Part shown: in pieces, positions 47,766 through 59,600 of the stretch
How the letters are laid out: every line of letters starts with the position of its first letter
Numbering within the stretch: the first letter of the stretch is position 1
Assembly: GCA_037903355.1 (NCBI GenBank)
Contig: JBAJFE010000042.1
Coordinates: forward strand, 744,001 to 808,000
DNA length: 64,000 nt
Source of the DNA: Trichuris trichiura
Lineage: Eukaryota > Nematoda > Enoplea > Trichinellida > Trichuridae
Direction of reading: 5' to 3'
Translations under genes and position numbers: made by a program
Notes under the pieces: model-generated
Seen by the model: only the letters and a program-made list of their open reading frames with translations
What the model was told of the DNA's origin: nothing
The model's database searches: none

Positions 47766-50700
47766 TGATAAGCTTGGTTGTTCCTGCTGTTTGCCATAAA
47801 TGCTCAGATTCGTTTCGTTAGTGGTGCTCGCTGCAACAGTTTCCCAGTTTGCAGCGCTCGGCTTCCATGGCCCTCAAAGGTCGCTGCAGAAGGTCAGTGC
47901 AACCCTTCCTTTCTCATTGACCATTAGTCGCCGCCGTCCGTTGAACGTCTCTGTTGCTCTCTGACCATTTGTCCGAAGATAGTTGTATTCCCTTTTTAAG
48001 TTTTCCCACGTCCTCGCTGTCTTGTTGCCATGTCCATTTTTCTTTCACGGCTGAGCTTCTCAAAAACTCATTGCTCAGGGATATCTCGCATTGTTTGCTT
48101 TATATTTTTCTTTCCTACCGCTCCTTGGCAGCGCAGGCTAAGACATTGTCTCCGTCTTCCTGCATTCTTTTGTAAAACATGTATTTTAGCGCTCAGGTTT
48201 CGCGTCTTACTGTACGTTTATTTCACAGGTTTACCTGTAGGTAGAACAAGCGTTATAATATTGCCCTTGCCAGTGACGCCTTTTGTCTCTTTGCCGAACA
48301 GTTGTTCTTTGCAAGGAAGCTGTCACTCATTTATACCTATAGTGTACGAAATTAGCTTTCTTAATTGCCCTTTACGAGCTCGTGCGATTAGAAGGCGTTT
48401 TTGTTTGTACCTTTGCGCGCTGTATTCTGCATTGTATTCGACAGTGTCGCATTAAAAACATCCTAACGGCGCTTGGGTCGCTGCCAGAAAATGGGTATGC
48501 GTGCACAACTGTGTCTAAGTTAGCTTATTTCTTTGCAAGTGACTTGTCGGACAGTGTGACGTCCGACAAAGTTTTTCATGAAGAACTAAGATTTCAAACA
48601 CTGCATTCACATCTGATTCTTCTTATTTGTTCTCAGGAATGATGAAGCTTTCGAGATGTAGGTTATTCCTCTGCGACCGTCTTCATCAAGACGCTGACGC
48701 CCGGTTGCAAATTGTTTGAAGATAGAAACTTACATGTATGCTACAAGACAGTATATTTACAGTCAGATCCCCCTACCTGCGGCTGCTATATCCAAGTTAC
48801 AGTTATACGCAACTTCCCTCCGCGTCCGCAATTGAATATTACTCAATTCTTAGCTTGCGTAAGAAGTAATATGGGTATCTGGCATACCTGCATGCGCAGA
48901 TCCGCTTTATCACTAAAAATAATTTTATTGATGAGGTTATCATGGGTTTATCCGTCTTTTTTATGATACTGCCTACTCTTTTTGTTCAGACAAACATCGT
49001 GTAATTCTTCATTGCTAGAGGGCATCAAGCTACTGGCACTGTATACTTTATCGATGAATCACAGAAATCTTCCCCCTTTAACATTCGATAAATAGCTGCG
49101 CGATATTATGAGTTCCATTCATGGAGAGGCCTGAAATAGTGTGCCGGTCTCTGCGTCTGGACTAATCCCCTTGGCAATTACGAGGCGACAAAGTGCTGCA
49201 CAACTTTGGATGGTATGACAGTTTGTGAATCAGATCTGGATAGTTGTCCACGTTCCCTGATCAGCCATCCAGGAGGAACGAGAATTAGGGCCAAAATCCC
49301 GAATAAGTCAAAAATGCACCGTAAGGTTTGGCCTATGGCAACTCTGCATTGGCATTTTTTACATAAGAAATGTATTTTGGTAGAGGCGTTACTATATTAG
49401 TCATGTTTTTTAGATTAATAACTTCAAACAAGACGAGTATAATAACGCCTCTAATACACTCCTTAAACAGAAGATGCTAACGCAGAACTGCCACAAGGCC
49501 ACAGTTTACATTGTACTTTCGACCTATTCGAGATTTCGAATTTTCGTGAACACAGCTTCGATAGTGTTACACCTGGAGCGGGACGGGTTCGCTAACCTGG
49601 GCCGTTCAGGAACATCTAGTCAACGGTAGACTATCTGAGAAAAGTTACCGCCAACAAGAACTGACTTATCTTTGCACGAATCTGATATGTACTCATATTA
49701 AGGTCACGCTGCGTACGGACGCGTTCATCCGCGGTAATCTTAGAACGTATTTATTTTAGTGCAATTACAAAGAACTGAGATTAGGTTATCAATGTGGCTA
49801 TGGTGACAGTTGGCTCTTCATTGTTCCAAGCAACGGCATGGCTAAAGTTTCGTGCAGGAAGCGACAACAGATATTCACCAGATAAAGTAGCAGCTGATAC
49901 GTTCATCGATTAGTTCTCCAAATGAAGTTCTGAGGAGACTTACACTACAGGTGGGGTTGCTGAAGAAGAATAAGTCTGTCGACTGAGAATACGGAATCAT
50001 CAATAGCTTAGATAGCTTCGAAGGATGGCACCTTTCTTTGCGCTGCCCGAATGGTGTACGAACCCAGAAAACGTACGCTGCTAGTCAACTGAAAGATCTT
50101 ACATCACAGGTCCTTCGAAGGTATGGAAAATAGGGTACATCAGCTTTCCCTTAACTACGGCAGGGAGGAAGACACTTGCTATTGCATCGGAGTAAATAGA
50201 AAAATGCTTTATTCCTGAAGCATGAGCTCCCCGCGACTCCAATAATCTCATCTTACATAGCTGTTGCGCACTCCGAAAGTTGAACTGCTCGTAAGAATTA
50301 TTTTTACTGTGCGAAGCTTGCATAACTGTACCTTTTCACTAATTCAACTCCTGTACGATGTCACGATCCTGTAAATCTAACTATCACGCATCTATTGAAT
50401 GCGCTGAGAGCTCCCAAACCAATGAAGGGGCTTCTGATAGCACGGTCTGAGCTTTTAAGGCTTTTCTGTAAATGCTTCCTATCGTTCAGGAATGGTTGAA
50501 TATAGATCATACTGTAGCTGCTTTCCATTACTATACTGACTCACATATAGTACTAGTGGTTGTATATCCGAGAAGGAAGACGGCAATAATAAAAATGAGA
50601 AAACGTAGCCTTAAGAATCTGTACTGACAAGTTAATTCAACTGACAGACGAATCAGATCAAGCTGTATGTAGTAGCCTAAGTTGCATCTGGAAATCACGA

Positions 50701-51250
50701 CATTTGAATAGTTTACACGATCGACTTCTTATCACTGAGGTATGCTGCTATCATTGTTTGTTTCCTCTGAAACGAGAGTGGTAAATTTACATTATGCAAA
50801 AACTGCACGGATGGAACGCTTAAGGCACAACTGAACTCCTACTCAAAGAAAAGCATCTGACCGTTCATTAGGTGTGAGTCATTTACGTGAAATGGAAATT
50901 ACAATCAAATCAAATAACCACCATTGCATTTTACGAAATAGGCTATGAATTATCGAAACGTACCTTAGTAGTAATTCACTAACCGAAAAAAAGAAGAGAT
51001 TTTGAGCACTTGCGTTCCAACACGTTGACCGAGACCACAAAGCGGCCATTCCAGCGTGAACAATGAAACGCTCTGCTTTTGAAAACGCGTATTTTCAAAA
51101 GGTCTTATCAGCCGTTGTTTTGCCGCTTTTCACTCGTCATAATTACACCCACATCATTCCGGGAGCAGCAGACAATGGAAAAACAACAGAGAGTGCAACG
51201 CGTTGTCAGATGGAAAAGGCGGTAAGACCGGCAGTATGAGCAAACGGAAA
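47766..51250. other. Long gene-free region
   Basis: Begins with the pyrimidine-rich 3' flank of the Gln/Ala-rich gene. A weak copy of the GATGAAGA...GAAAGC hairpin lies at 48649-48686 (minus). No coding exon recognised in about 3.5 kb. Confidence 0.5.
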
Positions 51251-52562
51251 CTACCGAAATAACGACTTCAACAACTTGGCAAGTTGATACGTTCCATAAA
51301 AGCACAGCCCAATAGCGACGCAAGTAACGGTGAACCGCAAAATCGGACGTCTCTGACTTACTGGTACTCTAAAGGTTCAAAAAGCCACTTTCCAAAATTT
51401 GAACATTCGCAAACACGGCGTCTTACTTGGTCAGCTCCCTGATGTTTATGTTTTGATTAAAGCTGTTAACTATGCCTGCTACATGACCCATGCCAATTAC
51501 TCCAACAATTTTGAACGGTTCGGGCAGAGCTTCGCTAGTGACAAGTCGATGGAATTCTTCAAGCGCTAGGTATTGGAGCATGAATGCCATGTATTGGTCG
51601 CGTTCCTCGAGTAGTACTTTTGCCAGGGACGGAAATTCGCAAGATATCTCACGGAGCAATTCTTCCAACATATCACTCTCTTTCAGTCGTTCAATTTCTT
51701 TTTCAGTAATTTTACTGTTCAACGTTGCGATCATGCTTACGAAGAATTTTAGGCGGTGCCAGAGACTCAAGTTTGCCACCGCCCGTCTAAGAGTTATGTT
51801 TACGGGCCGATCGCCAAGGTGAAATGAACAGTCCTTGATCTTTTGCGACTGAAACACGAATGGACAATGAAAAACGAAATGGGAAAAGACAGCTGACCTC
51901 TTCTAGCGCAACGCGAAACTCGCCACCCGGAGTCATACCCAACTCTCTTGTGAAATGAGCAGACATGCTCAATAAGGCAGCTTGCAAGAACCCGTGCGCC
52001 ATTCCATACTGGAAATACTGCTAGATTAAACCTGTATAGCTGAACATGGAAAAAGCACTTTTGTCCTCATGTTGCGCAGCAAACCAAAGAAAGACATTTG
52101 ACTAGCCTCAGCGAGCATGTTGTTGCTGTCCAGCTCGAGCATCACGGCCCTGTTGGCGCAGAGTTCCACCATCACAGCATTAGGTTGCACTTTTCGCATC
52201 ACCTGCACAAATACACGTGTATATTACAATCGTTTCCAAATTTTTTTTAAACAACAACCTTGCGCACATCTTCCTGACTTTCAAGACTAAAATGCGCAGT
52301 TCCTATAAGGTATATATGACCAATGTGCACAGGGGGTCCAGCTTCACTATCAGATGGAATGTAGGAACAATCGAGCGTGGTCACTAAAAATTTGGGCTAC
52401 AAAGCAATGACGATGAAATTTGAAATACCCGTTGCTGGCAAGCCATTTTCTTTTTCAGTTCGCACGAACAGGAGTGTACCACTCATTTCTCTTTCAAGAG
52501 CAGTTGCATCACTGTCTAGATCAGCGTGTTCTTCGGGTAAGAATGCTTCATCTAGAAGATAG
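51251..52562 (-). CDS. TraB-domain protein (TRABD-like); start unresolved
   Basis: Exons: up to about 52562-52429, then 52383-52259, 52202-52059, 52020-51898, 51848-51427 and 51368-51251. The TraB signature appears as GHIYLIGTAHFS with the GTAH motif, PNAVMVELCANR with the conserved Glu, ELGMTPGGEFRVALEE, FHLGDRPVNITLRRA and VGVIGMGHVAGI with the GxGH motif. The last exon encodes a hydrophobic segment (FTVTCVAIGLCFYGTY) that would anchor the C-terminus, as in human TRABD, which sits on the mitochondrial outer membrane. TraB proteins are predicted metalloproteases; some act on Wnt (TIKI), but this is the TRABD type. The first exon is open upstream to an acceptor at about 52560, so one or more 5' exons are missing from the model. 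Confidence 0.93.
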
Positions 52563-53821
52563 ACGTGATAAGGAATGATTAATAGCCATAACTCTATCGG
52601 AAAGCTAAACTCAAGCTAACAATGCCATAATTAATAATAATTATACCATATCCTATCATCAATGGAAAAGACTTGTATTTGACAATGTCCTGACATCGCG
52701 GCTCCTGTCTATGAAAACCGGCTCAGCTTTCTGAGACTGAATAGTTTCAGAAAACGGTACACATGCTCCTATGATATTAAAATACACGCGTATGTGTGTA
52801 ATCTGATGCACTATGAAAACCGTAAAACATCGGGAACAATGCCCGTATACTTGTAAAAAGGAAGAAGCGTATCTCTTCTCTCATTCAGCCGCTGACGACA
52901 GGTAAAAGTTCTCACCTGAAAGCTCCGCTAAAACAAACATTTTCAAAAAACGGGATCCTGTTCGTCGTAGAAGATTGATATTTTTGCCTTAACAGAAACT
53001 GCGGATATTAACATCAAGCTCTGTGGCCTGAAGTTCGTACGGAGTAAGCTCAGAAGCAGGATGACTCTCCTCAAAAGACTACCTTAAGAAAACGTCAGAC
53101 AACCGCTTCAGATCAGGAATTCACCCTCAAGGAACAGGAACGGCTTCGACGTTTGCTGATGTTCTTCAAGGACTCTGTCATGACAGAAGTGAGAACGTTA
53201 TCGGATAACACATTTAAATAGACGGCGGGACCAGTTCGCTTCAAAAAGTCTTAAGTATTTTTGTGTACGCTCAGTTCAGTTTATTTTTTTATTAATAGCA
53301 ACAAAGTCACCAGTTACTCGTAGCCTAACGCTGTTGTTTACGTGTTCACAAACTCCTTGGATATACTGATGGATATTTAAGGGATTTTAAAAAGGTTTAC
53401 GCCATCTCCCATAAGTTCAAAGAACACACTGCCACCCTGAGAACATATGCGGCAGCTCAAAACAGAAGAAAAACAGAAAAATGGAGCCTGATGAGAGAGA
53501 GGCAATAGCAGCGGGCAGTTGAAATGTACTTTAGCTAGCTTGAAAAATGTTTCGCTTTTAGCAGTTTATTGAATTAGAAAATTTGACGTGAAAAGTGCAC
53601 TGAAATGCAAGGATGCCAAGCTGAATATTTTAAAGTTTCTCGTTTGCAGTTCAGAAGGAAGTAGCTTAAACGGGATACCTTTTTTGCGTACCCTGCACAA
53701 AAGGTGGAATGAAAATAAAAACGAAATCTGATAAGCAACACTGAATAACGTAACGACAAACATAAAATGAGGTGAAAAAATAAAACTAAGATAAATAAAA
53801 AACATAAAATAAAACAAAACA

Positions 53822-54085
53822 GAGTAAAACCTCTCTAATCCGAACGCGTCGAAGTAGGGAGTAGTTCGGATTATGGGAAAAATTGAGGTTATGGAGGAGG
53901 ATTACAGTAAGCCACAGAAAAGCAGGTAACGCTATTTTAAATGCATGTTCCTGGCGTCTCTGCAAGCAGTGAATAGCTTAACGGGGGCAGCGAAGTAAGT
54001 CTAATTAGGGAAAACGATCGACCAGCGGAAACAGTTTCTTAAATGGCGTGGACGCAGTACCGCAAAGCGAGTTGAAGGCATCTAG
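53822..54085 (+). mobile_element. Truncated copy of the Tigger-type element
   Basis: About 260 bp matching the left part of 22009-22730: the GTAAAACCTC terminus, CGAACGCGTC, ATGCATGTTCCTGGCGTCT, TGAATAGCTTAACG and GACGCAGTACCGC. The right end is missing. Confidence 0.8.
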
Positions 54086-55830
54086 GAAACGCAGTTTTTC
54101 AATAGGTTTCATGAGGCGAATGCTGGTGCAAAGATTTTTGATGCCCTGACAAATTCTATTTACAGAAATGACGTTAAGTTACTTCTTCACAGGTACTGCT
54201 ATTCTTTATCAGACTGCCCTTTTGATATTAAAGATTCCACTGTCATGTTTACGTATGAGCACAATTCTGAAATGATACAGAAAACAACCTGGTTTAAAAA
54301 CTGTGTCCGGTTTACGGATATCAAGTATGCCGTATAACTCATGATGGTACAACAACGCTCTGGACACACGGGACGGATAAATCACGATACATTGAGGTCA
54401 GAAGCCCCTCGGTGGTCCTATTCCCCTCAAAATAACTAGCTGTATATGCATCCGCCTTTACAACAGTGCTCAAGTTCTCTGCAACAAAGAATTACCGACA
54501 GGAAAAACTCGTTCCACCAAAGGAAAGCAAGCAAAGCTCTACACTCACGTTATAACCACACTGTCAACAGAGGCATTATGTATAGTGACCACTCGTTCGA
54601 GATATGGGTTGCAGCTTGCCGCAGACTCTATCCAACCCCAACGAAACCAAAGCAAGCCCATGTTTTCGTTTATTTCCGCATCTTTATCATTATTTCATTT
54701 TTATCAATGTTTTGTATTTCCCCTATTGTTACTTCTATTTTTATTCGTTAACACGTTATTCAATCATGCACATCTAGTTTTATCTCTTTGTTTTTGTTCA
54801 ACCTTACTTTAGCACGAAGAAATTCGGTGTTCATCGTTTCCTAGATTAAAACATTTTACACTTAATGCGCTACATTCATATTCCGTTTCAGAATCGAAAC
54901 TCAATTCTGCCAAAGGCAGCCCAATTTTCAAAGGACGTTGCAGCCGTTTTAGAAAAGGAGTAGACCGGTCGCAGAACAGGCGCTAATAATAACCTAATTC
55001 GGCTGTAATGCCACGACGTTATAAGACCCACGTAAGAAAAGTACGTATTACATACAAGAACGTACAATGAAACCACGAAGTAGTTGTTCGCGCGTTCATA
55101 TACTATAAATTAGTAAATTCGTAGTATAATACGTCGAAGCATAAATATCCTATGGCTCACTTGCGGGTAGTACACGAGCTACGACTGCCAATATGACGAG
55201 AAGTTAAATAGTAAAAGAAGATATGGAATAACGAAGAAGCACACGTTAGTTGTACGTGGCGAAACGGATAAACATTAAGCTGCCTTGAAGCGTGCTGTAC
55301 TTTAAAGCTCAAACACTAACCTCAACTACGAGTAAGCTTTTCTAAACCACATGTCAAGCACGTTTACAAAACTAAACTAATTCTTCTGCTAGCTTTTAAG
55401 TAAGCAATTACAAGATTAATTGTGAAATGGACATCTACAAGAAATGGGATCATGTGGAAAATGATAGTTAAAACGAGCAAAAGTGAAAAGTTACTCTAAC
55501 ATTCGGAAGCCAGCAAAATTAAAAGCTATTATGAAAAAACTCATAATGAATCTGCCCGAAAAATGCAAAACAATTGGTATATCAAAATGTACGTACCACT
55601 ACTCGTCATCTTCACCTCGCACAAATCATTGATACCGTAACACTGTTGAAGCAGTTCAGCCTCCATAATTCATCTTTACCTGACGGCAAAAGGTTACAAA
55701 AGCGATGTATCCCTGCAAGCAGTTTCAGTCGCGCAATGAATTATATCCTAGCTGCGTGAGGGAGAGTAAAACTGAATGCTCAATTTATTTTAATTACTAG
55801 GTAAATTAATTTTATTAGTTTATAAAAAGT

Positions 55831-55873
55831 GTTACTTTCAATTTACTTAGCTGTTAAGTAAATTGAAAGTAAC
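55831..55873. repeat. Perfect 19-bp hairpin
   Basis: GTTACTTTCAATTTACTTA, a 5-nt loop, then the exact reverse complement. It lies in intergenic DNA; significance unknown. Confidence 0.8.
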
Positions 55874-56602
55874 AGTTATCAGTACAATTGCGTTCGTAGA
55901 GGAATAGTTACTTTACAGGGTTCTCTCGCAGCTGCCCCACCGTTATACCATAAGTCTGCCGGCCAGCCTGTTCTATCCTTACTTAAGCCTAAACCGAAAT
56001 TTATTCCTCGTGCAGAGGTTCACGATCAGATGGTTGGGATCAGGATTGAGTTTCGCGCTTGCTAGTAAGAGCAGAACAGGATGCCCAACTTTTCCTGCAA
56101 AGGAACCTGCGTTTTATAAATTACGGTACGTGACTTGCTGGGTTCTGGGAAATAAAATCACTGTAACTCTTATATGACGGAATGCGTAGTAAGCGAGAAC
56201 TGCTTTTAACTGGGCTGAACGCTAGGGCTTCCCTAGCGCCCAGGCGTTTGTGGATCCTCTTTGGTTGAGCTGAACCTGGGGCCAGCGATTTAAATGCCGG
56301 AAATATGACTGTATAATTGGCTTCCCTGAAACTCGCGCATCTCCATGGACATATGCTATAATTTTGTGCAGTTTGACAATCTTGCTTCTTGCCTGCTGTT
56401 ACCTGAAAATCATAATTAAAAACTCTCATAATCATTTCGTACTGTACACTTCTGTTAAATCAGTTAAGGGAATTTCGTGGAATAGGGTGTTTAGGTTTTG
56501 CGTATGTACGCGCCATGTTGCATTTAATTTGTTTCTCTTGTTGTGCCTGATCAACATTTTATCTCAGACTCGTCTGCGTATTTGTTCCTATCAGAGCTTG
56601 AA

Positions 56603-59600
56603 ATGTCAACCGGCATACCGAAAGTTGGCTTTCCTCGCTTGTTGAAAGAAGGAGCACGAGTAAGTATTTCTCAAATAATTTCCTGTGTTCTCAAATTGTG
56701 CCGAAGAACATCGTACTCTTCTTGTGCAGCCAATTCAGGACTAGTTATGTACACCAGCGCAGCCTAGAAGGTTGGGGCAAGCTAACTCCTGTAGCTTGGT
56801 TGTCTGTTTTGAGTGCTTGAACGTTCATCCTTCGTAGCATTTGTCTATTCGTCTTAGTTTGTTTTCATATTTTTTTGTCAATAAAAGTGATAAGAATTAA
56901 AACAGCATTTCGGGAGAAGTTACAAGTTTTCGTAATGCAGATTTTATTCACGGGTTAAGCAACTCAAGAAGTTCAAGAGAAAAGTAATACTGCTTTAACA
57001 AAATGTGTTGTATTTCTAGGAAATTTTTTTGACGCTTTTATTACTGTCCAAGTATTTAATAATAATTTTAACGAGTGACTAGGCAGTCAGCGACAAAGGT
57101 TATTTCTCTGGTATGTTTGTTATGAGCGTGTTACGCTAAGAACTTTGTCCAATGTTAACTTGTGGTTCAGCATTTCCGTGGTATAGAAGAAACTGTTCAC
57201 CGTAGCGTTGAAGCATGCTTGGGCTTAGCACAAACGGTTCGTTCCTCGTACGGACCCACTGGTTTGTTTAAGCTTTAAAAATGGTTATGAAGAAGACTAC
57301 AAACGCTTTTTTTAAGGCATGAACAAAGTGATCGTCAATCGTTTGGAAAAATTGTTTGTTACTAACGACGCTGCTACTGTTCTCAAAGAGCTGCAAGTAA
57401 TATATGCCAGCTTGCCCTTATGAATTATTTGACGCAATTTTCTGCTCCTGCAGATTGAACATCCAGCAGCGAAATTGTTGGTAATGGCATCCGAAGAGCA
57501 GGAACGAGAAGTTGGCGATGGAACCAATGGTGTAATCATCCTAGCAGTCGCATTACTGGAAAATGCTCGAGAACTAATTCACATGGTACCAATCGTTGTA
57601 ATAATTCATGTTTATCGAAAAAGCTTTTGTCTCAAAAGGGCTTATCAGCTCCTGTGGTGATCAGTGGTTACGAACTGGCTGGCGAGAAAGCTTTAGAATA
57701 TCTTTCGGGTATAATAACATGTTACATAGGTTGTTTTTAATATTTGCTTGTGTATTCAGAATCAGTGTGCGGAAAAGTAGTTGACCTACGAGACTCAAAA
57801 GCTGTCGCTGAAGTAATCCGTTCATCCATTCTAACCAAGCAGTACGGAAACGCTGATTTTCTGGCACAGCTGGTCACCAGTGCTTGTCGTATGAGGTTTC
57901 CGCGTTAGTTCTTGTAACCGACGTTCTCATTTCCCAGAAATGGTTCTACCGAAGAATCCAATGAATTTTAATGTTGACCACGTACGAACGGTCAAAGTTC
58001 TGGTGAGTAACTGATTATATCGCCTTTCTAATTTTATCAAACACTTTTCGACAAGGGTGCAAGCGTAACTGCCTCCACACTGTTCAATGGAATGGTGTTT
58101 GCTCATAGCATTGCTACGGAGTTGAATAAAGTTGAAAAGGCAAAAGTAGTGGTATTCTCGTGCCCATTCGATCTCGTGCAAGCGGAAACGAAAGTAAGTG
58201 CGTAACCGAGTCGTTCCGCGCTTTTTAATTTTCCCATTTGTTTGCTCCCTGCCGGTGTGTTCATATTTTGCACAGCTGAGATTTCAGAAATGCAAAATTT
58301 AGGGGAGACTATTCCTTAGGATTCGAAAATCGTAGTTATATTTACGTTAGAACCGTTGCGTAGAACTTTCACTCAAAGTATTTTTAATATTTTCATAATT
58401 TTCCAAGTAATATTTTTATATTATTCGGAAAGCGACAGATTTAAAACCGTCGTGCAGTGCAAGAGAAAAACAAGCAGTTTAAGCGTTAGAGAGAAGAAAA
58501 AAGAAAGACGCTTTTTTCCATTGAGATTCTGTTTACATTAAGTGTGCATGTCAAATGCAAATTTTTTATCCTTGTTTGGTTGGTCATATTTCAACAGAAT
58601 CTCAAACAACAACTCAACATCTCCAACACCGCACTTTCCATTAGCCGAAACTTTTCCACCAACCCGCCCTCACCCTCATTTTAATAATGTTTTGGATCAT
58701 TTAAAACGACCCAAGTTTCCCGCTGTTTAAAGCACTATTCCTACATAAGGCTATGCCAGTATTCCCTCTGTCACTTTCGTGCGCTGAAAACGGGCACAGC
58801 AGTTCCTTGAAAGCTTCGCAATATTAATAAAGCTTTGAACGGGAAGCTTATCCATACCATAATGCTGATACACATAGCCGTTAGGAGAAATTATTTTTCA
58901 AAAGTTAAAGTCTTGTCACAATAAGCCACATGCTAAGCTACAGCGCGTGCCTGTTGACTCCTTTCCATGGCAGTCACGGGATCTAGTAATAGCGGTTGAG
59001 TATTCCTGATATAGGCTTCATAATACGCGCTTGTACTCGCATTGATCACACATTCTCAAAGTCGTCTTACTAAGGTTCCAATTTTAAAAAAAAGGCGAAT
59101 AAACTGAACGATAGTAGCTACATCTGATCTGCCTTTATTCCTTTCTTCTTTTTCGATTTCCAACATCACTAGTCTTTCTTTTGGCGCCATTTTCCTCTTC
59201 GTTCTCTTCGCAGATCGATGTACCGGAGTTTTTCAGACTTTCCAACGCATTCTGTAGAACACGAAAAACTTCCTCGATATCTGCCGGCTTTCCCTTTAAA
59301 AAATTTAACGCCATCGAGCGATGGAATTTAGAAATGAGCTAAACGAATGAACTACTATGTCACTTACCAGTATTAGACAAGTTAGAATTTCGAAAGGGGG
59401 TTCCGCGTTTGTGGCTGGAAACTGCAGTTTTCTGCTTCCAATTGGCCTAACTATCATTTCTGGCCACAGCTTGCTATTAACAATGAGCCGTGGAACACCC
59501 TGCAAACGTATAACTAAAAATAAAGAAAACAATTAGTCTTCCCTATGAAAAGAGCGTTTGTCAAAGTTCACCAATTCGTGTACTCTTCTCTTCACCGTCT

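Larger units (their letters stand above)
52563..56602. other. Repeat-bearing intergenic region
   Basis: Holds a degenerate CTGACGA hairpin repeat (52892-52921), the truncated Tigger-type element (53822-54085) and a perfect hairpin at 55831-55873. Missing 5' exons of the TraB gene could lie in its first kilobase. No other coding sequence recognised. Confidence 0.5.

Noticed and set aside
53566..53817. Minus-strand frame rich in Phe, Ser and Leu
   Set aside because: Low-complexity AT-rich sequence; the residues reflect base composition and there is no recognisable domain.
59487..59499. Acceptor TTTGCAG before GGTGTTCC as the RanBP3 exon 7 start
   Set aside because: It breaks the reading phase; the acceptor at 59514/59513 keeps phase and restores a conserved strand.
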